Program-made: the position numbers and the translations under genes | NCBI GenBank assembly: GCA_947466585.1 | Contig: CANIEU010000019.1 | Span: 1 to 44,941 of the forward strand | Reading direction: 5' to 3' | Length of the DNA: 44,941 bases | Source of the DNA: Fibrobacterota bacterium | GTDB taxonomy: Bacteria; Fibrobacterota; Fibrobacteria; UBA11236 | Part shown: one piece after another, positions 1 to 6,805 of the stretch | How positions within the stretch are numbered: the stretch's first letter is position 1 | How the letters are laid out: every line of letters starts with the position of its first letter | Notes under the pieces: model-generated | Seen by the model: only the letters and a program-made list of their open reading frames with translations | What the model was told of the DNA's origin: nothing | Databases searched by the model: none

Positions 1-6
1 AGACGG

Positions 7-43
7 CAAAACGCCTTCCGGTTCCTCCGGGAGGCGTTTTTTG
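7..43 (+). terminator. Rho-independent terminator of an upstream off-window gene
   Basis: The arms AAAACGCCT (8-16) and AGGCGTTTT (32-40) pair, extended by CCGG/CCGG around a TTCCT loop, and a T run follows. The stem starts with A residues, so it could work in both directions. The gene it ends lies left of the window. Confidence 0.85.
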
Positions 44-46
44 TTT

Positions 47-79
47 GCCCCATCCGGTTATCCGGGTGGGGATTTTTTG
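47..79 (+). terminator. Second, tandem Rho-independent terminator
   Basis: CCCCATCCGG (48-57) pairs with CCGGGTGGGG (62-71) around TTAT, with one T-G pair, and is followed directly by ATTTTTTG. It sits 4 bp after the first terminator, so the upstream unit has a double stop. Confidence 0.8.
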
Positions 80-84
80 TTTTA

Positions 85-286
85 AAGAGTTTGATGCTGA
101 GGGCTAATGGAACCAGCCCAATGTCCGCCCCCCGCCTGCGCGGGGGGGGGCTCCAGCGGAGAGCGGGTATGGTCTGCGGTGAAGGTGCGCTTACCGACGC
201 GTACCCAACTAAGGAATGTCGAATCCGGTACCTCGACCAACCATTCTGGAATACCTTTAACGTGGGGCGGAGTGGAAGGTGGGCAT
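85..286 (+). other. 5' leader with strong GC hairpin
   Basis: This stretch precedes the chosen start of the lectin-like gene. The same reading frame is open back to an ATG at 107, but the encoded residues are Pro/Gly-rich with no domain-like character, so I treat it as non-coding. It holds a perfect 8-bp hairpin, CCCCCCGC (128-135) with GCGGGGGG (140-147), without a T run. I see no convincing promoter. Confidence 0.4.
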
Positions 287-1297
287 ATGGTTTTCATGGC
301 TTTCGTTCGATCCGTGGGATGCATGGGGAAATTTATTGGTCGGTTATCGGTGGTTGGGGCAATCCTGATCGGAAGCGTGGTTTCCCTTCGGGCCCAAACG
401 GTTGATTCCTCGCCTAGTTTTTTCATCACCGGCCGAAGCCTGCTGACAGGCGGCAACCTTGGTGGACTATCCGGAGCAGACGCGCATTGTCAGCAGTTGG
501 CGGATTCTGTGGGTGCCGGCGGCAAGGTGTGGCACGCATACCTGAGTGTACAAGCGAGTGGGGGCAATCCCGCCGTGAATGCGCGGGACCGGATTGGAAC
601 CGGGCCCTGGTTCAATGTGAACAAGGTCCTGGTCGCTGCTGACCTGAATGCGCTGCACGATACCGCGAACGTATCCACGATCACCGCGGCAAAGGGCTTG
701 ACTCATCGCGGTGCGACGGTCGCTTCGGGCAAGCACGACATGATGACGGGATCTCGTTTCAACGGTATAGCCCCTGCCGCCGGGTTGGACAGCACGTGTG
801 CGGGTTGGACGAGCAGCGCATCAGGTTTGCCTGCGCGGACCATCGTGGGGCACCACAATCGATCGGGCATTTCTGGGAACATGATCGCCAACTCCTGGAA
901 TCAGGCGCACGTGACAAGTGGCTGTTCACAGGCCAATGTGGAAGCCGGTGGCGGATCCGGGTTCTTCTATTGCTTCGCCGACAATACGCCCGTCGGGATC
1001 GATACACGCGTCTTGCCGCGTGGTGTCGGGAAGGCGAAGGATTACGCACCCTTCTTGCTTTCGGGCGCGCTGGGCGGCGAAGAGGTGGTGTATCGGTTCG
1101 CGTTGGAAAAAGAAGCGCGCGTTGACGTGTCTGTATACGATCCGCAAGGTCGTCATCATGCGCAACTTCTGCAGGCACAGCTGGGAGCAGGAGAGCATGC
1201 CGCTGTGTGGAATGGTACGGATGCAGGCGGGAAGCCGATGACTCCCGGCATTTACCTGATCGTGCTGAAGCGCTACCGCGATCTCTCAACGCGCTGA
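287..1297 (+). CDS. Secreted lectin-like protein with C-terminal FlgD-like domain
   Basis: A 336-residue exported protein. The ATG at 287 follows GGAAGGTGG and opens a signal peptide of about 37 residues ending in SLRAQ; the frame extends upstream to 107 but that part looks non-coding. Residues about 45-235 resemble the C-type-lectin/endostatin-like fold common in bacterial surface proteins: an opening FFITGRSLLTGG, then ADAHCQQLA, WHAYLS, RDRIGTGPW, and late Cys and Trp residues. Residues about 255-330 look like a FlgD-type Ig domain (VSVYDPQGR, then AVWNGTDAGGKPMTPGIYL), the kind used as a C-terminal cell-surface or sorting module in FCB bacteria. The ligand is unknown. Its last 12 bp overlap the converging gene on the other strand. 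Family assignment of the lectin part is moderately sure and the C-terminal module is clearer. Confidence 0.75.
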   Translation: MVFMAFVRSVGCMGKFIGRLSVVGAILIGSVVSLRAQTVDSSPSFFITGRSLLTGGNLGGLSGADAHCQQLADSVGAGGKVWHAYLSVQASGGNPAVNARDRIGTGPWFNVNKVLVAADLNALHDTANVSTITAAKGLTHRGATVASGKHDMMTGSRFNGIAPAAGLDSTCAGWTSSASGLPARTIVGHHNRSGISGNMIANSWNQAHVTSGCSQANVEAGGGSGFFYCFADNTPVGIDTRVLPRGVGKAKDYAPFLLSGALGGEEVVYRFALEKEARVDVSVYDPQGRHHAQLLQAQLGAGEHAAVWNGTDAGGKPMTPGIYLIVLKRYRDLSTR

Positions 1298-1741
1298 GCG
1301 CATCGCAGTCCGGCTTCGGCGGAGAATCCGGAATGCGGATCGGTACAAGATCACGACCAGCATCAGGGCAATTGCCGTTTCAGGCCATTGCGAGCGCGTG
1401 AGCCAAACGCCCGTAGCTGCAAACAGTACGGCGATGTTTTCGAGTACGTCATTGCGCGAGCATTCCCACACCGAGGCCATGTTGATGTCTTCGTCTCGGT
1501 GTTTCCAAAGAATCAAAAGGCAGGCGAAATTCGCCACCAGGCCGAGCACACTCATGGCTCCCATTTGTTCGAATACGGGCGTCTGCGGTTCCAGAATCTT
1601 ATACAGCACCTGCACGGTGACGGCAACGGCAGCGAGAAGAATCAGAAGCCCTTTGAAATAGGAGACGTTGGCTTTGACTTCCGGGCCGCGCGAAACCGCA
1701 TACAGGCTGAGGCCGCAGGAGCGGCACAAACGTCGTCGCAA
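1286..1741 (-). pseudogene. Truncated CDF-type cation efflux protein remnant
   Basis: The 151 codons open from a TTG. From residue 10 they match the middle and end of short cation-diffusion-facilitator relatives: a GLSLYAV stretch, hydrophobic helices, an HRDEDINM segment, CSRNDVLENIAVLFAA, and a last helix ending in RILRR. The N-terminal helices expected before GLSLYAV are missing. A TAG lies seven codons upstream in the same frame. In another frame, ATG at 1752 reads MGDSCDD, which resembles the DS-[CL]-D segment that normally precedes GLSLYAV. That suggests a frameshift plus a larger 5' loss. No ribosome-binding site is evident. It may still make a short membrane protein, but I judge it a decaying gene. 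The metal specificity cannot be told. Confidence 0.6.
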
Positions 1742-1775
1742 GAGTCGCCCATGAACGACCTATTCTATTCCGCGG

Positions 1776-2237
1776 TTACTCGCCGCCGTGGGTCACGCCG
1801 AACTCTTCGAGTGCGGGAAGGAAGTTTTTGCCCTCATGCCCGGGCCGGCTGAGTTTCATGAGAGCGAAACGCTCGAGCTCTCCTAGGCCGAGCCAGGAAT
1901 CGGGGGACACTGCCGCTCCCAGCGTCACGGCCTTCTCGGCCACTTGATCCGGAACTTCGGCACCGCCCCAGTCGGGCTTTACGGGTTCCATCAAGGTGGG
2001 CATGACACCACAATTGATGCGCACCAAAATCGACAGCATGTTCCGGAAAGCCTGGATCTCGGCGCGATTGATGTAGGGCATCTCCGCGAGATATGCGCGT
2101 TCGGCCGGGTCGAGCTTGGACCATTCGTTCAACTTGAGTTTGATGCCGGCGAGGTCGAGCTTATAACGTACGGTCATGGGAACGCACCGGAGGGACTCGA
2201 CAAAATCGGATTCGAATTGGAAATAACGTGCGGTCAT
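1776..2237 (-). CDS. Nitrate-reductase-associated protein (NarM-like)
   Basis: This 153-residue soluble protein matches the nitrate-reductase-associated family (PF09655/TIGR02664, which includes cyanobacterial NarM). The diagnostic start is FQFESDFVESLRCVPM followed by VRYKLDLAGIKL and LNEWSKLDPAERAYL. NarM is needed for active assimilatory nitrate reductase in cyanobacteria, probably in assembly or maturation. The gene is divergent from the MOSC remnant and lies next to an NrtD-type ATPase fragment and a porin, which agrees with a nitrate-assimilation locus. No nitrate or nitrite reductase gene is visible in this window. The start ATG at 2237 lacks a strong Shine-Dalgarno, but the conserved N-terminus begins within seven residues, so the start is secure. 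The reading frame is intact. Confidence 0.82.
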   Translation of the reverse strand: MTARYFQFESDFVESLRCVPMTVRYKLDLAGIKLKLNEWSKLDPAERAYLAEMPYINRAEIQAFRNMLSILVRINCGVMPTLMEPVKPDWGGAEVPDQVAEKAVTLGAAVSPDSWLGLGELERFALMKLSRPGHEGKNFLPALEEFGVTHGGE

Positions 2238-2361
2238 AAACGGAAGTTAGGAATTTGGTCGAGGCCTTGCGGAAGCGTGATTTCCAGGTTTCTGCCGTAT
2301 ATCACGCATGGAATTTGCTTGAATTCCCATCTGAGTGCACCAATCAAGGGGAGATGCTGCG

Positions 2362-2886
2362 ATGAAAATCATCTCGGTCAATACCGGAATGCCAAGGCCG
2401 GTGATTTGGAACGGCAGGAAAGTTCTTAAGGGGATTTTCAAATCCGCCCGTTCCGGGCCGGTTCGGATCACCGCATAGGGAATGGAAGGGGACGGTCAGG
2501 CGGACCTAAGCGTACATGGGGGCGTAAGCAAGGCGGTCTACGCCTATCCGGCCGACCCCGACGTGCTGTTGCTCGACGAACCGTTCGGCGCGCTCGATGC
2601 GCTCACGCGCGGCAGCATGCAGGACGAACTCAACCGCATTTGGGAAACCTCGCGTAAAACCGTCATCATGATCACGCACGACGTGGACGAGGCGATCTTC
2701 CTCTCCGACCGCGTGCTGCTGATGAGCAATGGACCGCGCGCCACCATCGCGGAAGACGTTAAAATCAACATTCCGCGGCCCCGCACGCGCGAGAGCATGC
2801 TGGAAAACCCCGATTATATCGCGCTGCGCAAGCGCCTTGTGCATTACCTGATCTCAACCGGACATGCCCACCAGACCGCCGCCTAA
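2362..2886 (+). pseudogene. MOSC-domain gene fused to NrtD-type ABC ATPase end
   Basis: One reading frame carries parts of two unrelated genes. ATG 2362, after AAGGGGAG, begins a MOSC-domain protein of the small YiiM-like type (MKIISVNTGMPRPVIWNGRK, then GIFK, SGPVRI). A TAG at 2476-2478 interrupts it at codon 39; the frame resumes with GDGQADLSVHGG and KAVYAYP, typical MOSC sequence. At about 2551-2556 the sequence switches to the last ~110 residues of a nitrate-type ABC ATPase (NrtC/NrtD): Walker B LLLDEPFGALD, the H-loop region MITHDVDEA, and a tail with IPRPRTRE. The Walker A and signature parts are absent. A shorter frame from ATG 2482 (134 codons) could be translated but would be non-functional as an ATPase. 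It is best read as a deletion scar or, less likely, an assembly join. Confidence 0.8.
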
Positions 2887-3088
2887 GCCATCTAGAAACC
2901 ATTAAGGTCGACTTCCGCATCAAGCGGATCGACCCCACAGTGGCGGGTTCCTCCGCCGCACAGGGAGAAGCCATGTCGACCGAGGAGAAACGACCGCGAA
3001 CCAAGCTCTCACGGACATGAATCTTAATAGACTAAATTATCCATAGAAAAGCCACCCCCCCCCCGCCCACCACCCAAGGAGAGAAACC

Positions 3089-4432
3089 ATGAAAACCCCA
3101 TTCACCCGAACCCCGCTCCTGATCCGCGCGGCTCTCGGCACCGCCCTGTTGGCTGCCGCCGCGCATGCGACCCCACCCGAAGGATCGCCCTACACCGTAC
3201 CGCAACCGGCCTTCTTCGGCCAGGTGCGCCCGCGCACCGAGCTCGATCACAAGGCCCTTTCCGACACCAGTGCGAACAAATCCCTGCTCAGCACGCATGT
3301 GCGCACGCGCCTCGGCTTCGTGGCCACGCCGTCGCTCAACGTGGAGATCAAGGTGGAATTTCAGGACACGCGCGTATTCGGAACCGAACCCGGTTCCGCA
3401 GCCGCACCCCATACGGCTTCCACGGGAAACCTGAAGGGCCTCGATCTTTTGCAAGGCTATGTTGCCGTGCAGGAGGGCCCGATCAAAACGGTGCTCGGAC
3501 GCCAGAAGATGCAGCTCGGCGGCGGACGTTTTCTGTCTACGCTAGAATGGGCCCCGTACTCGCGCGCCTTTGACGGTGTATCCGCCAACTGGAGCATGGA
3601 GTCGGGCGACCTGACGGCCTTCTCCTACCTGGTTGCCGACAGCACGAATTCGACCACGGGCACGGCGCAGACCAAACCCGCCACCGAAGACCGCCTGTTG
3701 CTCTCGGGCATTTATTACAACCGCAAGATCAACGACATGCTCACGGCGGAGGCCGGATTATTCCACGACCAGAGCCGTTTGCTGACCGTGTACAGCGGTG
3801 ACAGCTCCACTCGCTACGATCTCGTGACAGCCAGCGAACGCGTTCTCGGCAAGTTCAACATCTTCGCCTTCGAGGAAGAATTCCTCTACCAGACTGGCAA
3901 GATGCACCACAAGGTCAGCCGCGACGTGGCAGCGTGGCAGCTTGCCGTGCGCGCCGGCATCGTGCTTCCGAAACTCAAGGCCAACGTGGGCGTGGACGCC
4001 ATGAGCGGCGACGACGACCAGACCGATCACGACTATAACACCTACCGCGCGAACTTCTACTTCTCCCACGCCTATTTCGGTTGGATGGATTACTTCGTCG
4101 CCAATCCGCGCTACGGTGTGGTGGACTATCGCGCCGACGTGGATGCGCTGGTGTGGAAGGGCGAGACGCGTACGGCTTCGTTCAAAGGCCAGTACCATTA
4201 CTTCACGCCGCAGAACGCGCCCTCCAACGCCGACAAGCCGTATGGTCAGGAAGTCGATGCGGAATTGCATCTCGGTCTCTATCCCAAATCGAACATCGTG
4301 ATCGGCGCGGGCATGTTCCTTCCCGGCGACGGCGCCTACAAGCTCGCCGGAGCGGTGGCCAAGCTCACCTCGGCCGCCCAAAATACGTCTCCGGCGTACT
4401 TCTTCTACTTCATGCCGACGTTCAACTTCTAA
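3089..4432 (+). CDS. Alginate-export-family outer-membrane porin (AlgE-like)
   Basis: A 447-residue protein with a signal peptide (about 1-27, ending AAAHA) and a repeated amphipathic strand pattern ending in the aromatic C-terminus FMPTFNF, as in outer-membrane barrels. RPRTELDHKAL, the THVRTRLGF strand and VLGRQKMQLGGGRFL match the alginate-export family (PF13372). Members of this family often sit beside nitrate ABC transporter genes, and here the gene follows an NrtD-type fragment by 200 bp, so a nitrate or nitrite porin is more likely than alginate export. The ATG follows a clear AAGGAGAG. A strong terminator follows. The gap upstream (2887-3088) has no recognisable gene, only short open stretches. 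The gene is intact while its presumed transporter partner is broken. Confidence 0.8.
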   Translation: MKTPFTRTPLLIRAALGTALLAAAAHATPPEGSPYTVPQPAFFGQVRPRTELDHKALSDTSANKSLLSTHVRTRLGFVATPSLNVEIKVEFQDTRVFGTEPGSAAAPHTASTGNLKGLDLLQGYVAVQEGPIKTVLGRQKMQLGGGRFLSTLEWAPYSRAFDGVSANWSMESGDLTAFSYLVADSTNSTTGTAQTKPATEDRLLLSGIYYNRKINDMLTAEAGLFHDQSRLLTVYSGDSSTRYDLVTASERVLGKFNIFAFEEEFLYQTGKMHHKVSRDVAAWQLAVRAGIVLPKLKANVGVDAMSGDDDQTDHDYNTYRANFYFSHAYFGWMDYFVANPRYGVVDYRADVDALVWKGETRTASFKGQYHYFTPQNAPSNADKPYGQEVDAELHLGLYPKSNIVIGAGMFLPGDGAYKLAGAVAKLTSAAQNTSPAYFFYFMPTFNF

Positions 4433-4449
4433 CGCAAGTTGCAGTAATC

Positions 4450-4490
4450 GAGCGGAGGAGCGGACAATATCCGTTCCTCCGCTTTTTATT
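4450..4490 (+). terminator. Rho-independent terminator after the AlgE-like porin
   Basis: AGCGGAGGAGCGGA (4451-4464) pairs with TCCGTTCCTCCGCT (4470-4483) and TTTTATTT follows. It separates the porin from the converging lipoprotein gene. Confidence 0.88.
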
Positions 4491-4499
4491 TAATCCCGA

Positions 4500-4763
4500 T
4501 TACTTGCCGATAGCCTTGTCGATCGCCTCGTCGATCTTGCGATCGACCTTGGCGTCGATCTTTTCACCGGCGCGCTGAAGGTGGCCGTCCGCCGGGGCCT
4601 CCATCGGGCTGTCTTTTTCGAACACGTCCTTGGACTTATCGACGGCCTCATCCACTTTTTCACCTGCTTTTTCTGCCTCACCTCGTTTGCCACAGGCGAT
4701 GAGCGTGACGGCGGCAGCGGAAACGGCGAGCACGACGAGAATTCCGAAAATAATCTTTTTCAT
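4500..4763 (-). CDS. Small lipoprotein with amphipathic Lys/Asp/Glu repeats
   Basis: 87 residues. A basic and hydrophobic N-terminus leads to a lipobox, LIAC, with the lipidated Cys at position 24. The mature part is almost only charged amphipathic helix with a repeated motif: AGEKVDEAVDKSKD, then AGEKIDAKVDRKID and EAIDKAIGK. Such proteins are usually anchored periplasmic helices of unknown role. It lies 110 bp downstream of the TamA-like gene in the same orientation and may be the third gene of that unit. No family name can be given. Confidence 0.72.
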   Translation of the reverse strand: MKKIIFGILVVLAVSAAAVTLIACGKRGEAEKAGEKVDEAVDKSKDVFEKDSPMEAPADGHLQRAGEKIDAKVDRKIDEAIDKAIGK

Positions 4764-4873
4764 GGGTTCGGTCTTTCGGGAAACACAGGAGGTTCGGCGG
4801 AACCGGGTGGCTTGAGCGAACCCCTACGATACTTGCGGCGACCGATGCCGCGCATGGGGTGATGACCCCGGGC

Positions 4874-6805
4874 TCAGAACGCCTGCGCCAAATCCACCAA
4901 CCATTGGTCGGGCCAGCTGTCCCCGGAAAGACCGAAGAATCTGCCCGGTCCGGGGCGTCCCCAAGCCAGGTCGAGTCGGAAATTGAAAATACCGAATAGT
5001 GGATAACGCAGTCCTCCGCCGTAGGCGATGCCTTGACCGTAACCTGAAGTGACGAAGCGTTCCGACAGGCTTGCGTTCTCATCGCCGCGCAGGTTCCAGA
5101 CCTTACCATAATCGACGAAGGGAACGAATTCGATCGGCTTGAAGTGCCGGGCGAAATTGCGCGGACTCACGTAATCGAAATCGAAGAGGCTTAGACGCAA
5201 TTCACCAGAGGCCAGAAAATAAGCGGGCTCCAGATTTTGGTCCAACAGGGGACAGGAGCCTTCGGGAGGAGCCTCTGCGTCCGGACAGAGTTGGTGGAAT
5301 CCGTAGCTGCGCACGCTGCGAGGGCCACCGAGAAAAAACCGATCCGCGTTTTGTCCGCCCGCGCCGAAGAAGCGGCCTCCATCGAGTCGCACAGCGGTCT
5401 TGAACTGGTGCCACGGAGGGAGGAAGTAATACGCCGCGGATTTCGCCTCGAGCCAATTGTGACGCCGGCTGAAAAATCGGAATGCGCCCGCCTCGTATAC
5501 CGGGCCGCCGTTGCCCCAGGTCAGCGCGAAGCGCGTGCCGCGCCCGGGATTCAGAGGTTGGTCGAGAAAGGAAGCGAATGCGGTGTTGGTGTAATTGAGA
5601 ATGCCGCCGCGTTCGCGATCCAGATTCCCCAACGAATCCGAAACCACGCGGCTCCGGTACTCCAGCTCGGTCCCTCCCACCCAGCGCAACCAGAACGAAA
5701 ACGTGCGCGACAGGCTCGCGAGGTTCGCGGCGCGGAAATCTCCACCGAACATCGGCGCATCCGGCAGCTTGTCCTGGAACCACTCCACGACCATATCGTC
5801 GTCGAAGCGCAGCAAATGCCCGAAGGTCAGCGGCGACCCGTAGCCCAAGGCCATGTTCTGTTTGTTTTGCGCCACGCCCGCGCCGAGGCGGACTTCCTTC
5901 AGGCTGCCCGCCACATTGGAGTGAGATACGTCCGTCGAAACGCCGAAGCCGTATTGGGTTTCGTAGAAGACCGAAGAATTGATGCGACCGGGAATCTTCT
6001 CTTCCACGGTCAACGTCAACGTACCGGTCGGATTTTCCTGCGCGTCCACCGATTCCTCGATGCGCACCGAATGATATTGCCCTGTGGATTGCAGTTTCTC
6101 GATGACGCGGTCCGTCACGTCCACGCGCACCGTGTCGCCCCGGCGGTAGGGTACGAGCCCGCGCAGAATGCCGGCGCGCGTCAGGCCCTCGAGCGAGTCG
6201 GCCGCGCCCGAGCGTAGAATATTGAGCCGCAGCGTGTCGAAGACGGAGGCTCTTCCCGCCTGTACGTGATAGGTCACGTCCGCCATCGCCAGCGAATCCA
6301 GCAGCACCACCTCTTCCTTGACGTCGGCATGCACGAAACCCGCATTACCGTAGGCCCGCGTCAGTTGCCGCACATCGAGGGTGACCGATTCCTCAAGGTA
6401 AGGTCGATCGGGCTTCGCCGACAATTCTCCGGCGGGAACCCGTGGTCCCGAGGAATCTGCGCCGACCACCACGCGCACGCTCCGGAACCGGTAGCGTTTG
6501 CCCTCCTCGATTTTCAACAGAACCTTCCACTCCTTCTTCTCCGGATCCGGTCTTTTGGAGTCGGCCTCCACCTTCACCAAGAAGTAACCTTGCTCGCGGT
6601 AAAAACGCTCCAACTGCCAGGCCGCTTCGCCAGCCCAATAGTCAACTTCGTCGTTCTTCAATTTCTCGGGTTCTTCAGGGAGCAGGTTATGCAGCGTGAA
6701 GGTGTTGAACGATTTGTTCCCGGAAAGGTCGATGTTGATGCCGTCGGCAAAGGCTGCGACCGCGATTCCTAAAATCACGAAGAATGTGAGGCGTGCCGAC
6801 ATCAT
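4874..6805 (-). CDS. Omp85-family outer-membrane protein (TamA-like)
   Basis: 643 residues with a signal peptide (about 1-21), POTRA-like repeats over roughly 25-270 (LERFYREQGYFLVKVEAD, then LTRAYGNAGFVHADV), and a C-terminal 16-strand-type barrel from about 275. The L6-loop signature of Omp85 proteins is present as GGPRSVRSYGF (493-503), with Ser where most members have Gly in VRGY/F. Two Cys (507, 518) follow in the loop. The start is ATG 6805; its ATGA overlaps the stop of the upstream TamB-like gene by 4 bp, so the two are translationally coupled. That pairing and the 643-residue size favour TamA over BamA. It should act in the outer membrane to insert or assemble barrels together with its TamB partner. 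The frame is open further upstream inside tamB, but that part is a shadow. Confidence 0.88.
   Translation of the reverse strand: MMSARLTFFVILGIAVAAFADGINIDLSGNKSFNTFTLHNLLPEEPEKLKNDEVDYWAGEAAWQLERFYREQGYFLVKVEADSKRPDPEKKEWKVLLKIEEGKRYRFRSVRVVVGADSSGPRVPAGELSAKPDRPYLEESVTLDVRQLTRAYGNAGFVHADVKEEVVLLDSLAMADVTYHVQAGRASVFDTLRLNILRSGAADSLEGLTRAGILRGLVPYRRGDTVRVDVTDRVIEKLQSTGQYHSVRIEESVDAQENPTGTLTLTVEEKIPGRINSSVFYETQYGFGVSTDVSHSNVAGSLKEVRLGAGVAQNKQNMALGYGSPLTFGHLLRFDDDMVVEWFQDKLPDAPMFGGDFRAANLASLSRTFSFWLRWVGGTELEYRSRVVSDSLGNLDRERGGILNYTNTAFASFLDQPLNPGRGTRFALTWGNGGPVYEAGAFRFFSRRHNWLEAKSAAYYFLPPWHQFKTAVRLDGGRFFGAGGQNADRFFLGGPRSVRSYGFHQLCPDAEAPPEGSCPLLDQNLEPAYFLASGELRLSLFDFDYVSPRNFARHFKPIEFVPFVDYGKVWNLRGDENASLSERFVTSGYGQGIAYGGGLRYPLFGIFNFRLDLAWGRPGPGRFFGLSGDSWPDQWLVDLAQAF

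Noticed and set aside
84-103. AGAGTTTGATGCTGAGG resembles the conserved 5' end of 16S rRNA
   Set aside because: The similarity ends after about 17 bases and the following sequence is not rRNA.
2973-3017. Short ORF beginning MSTEEKRPRTK with a GGGAG upstream, between the NrtD remnant and the porin
   Set aside because: Only 15 codons with no recognisable match; it may be debris of a deleted gene.
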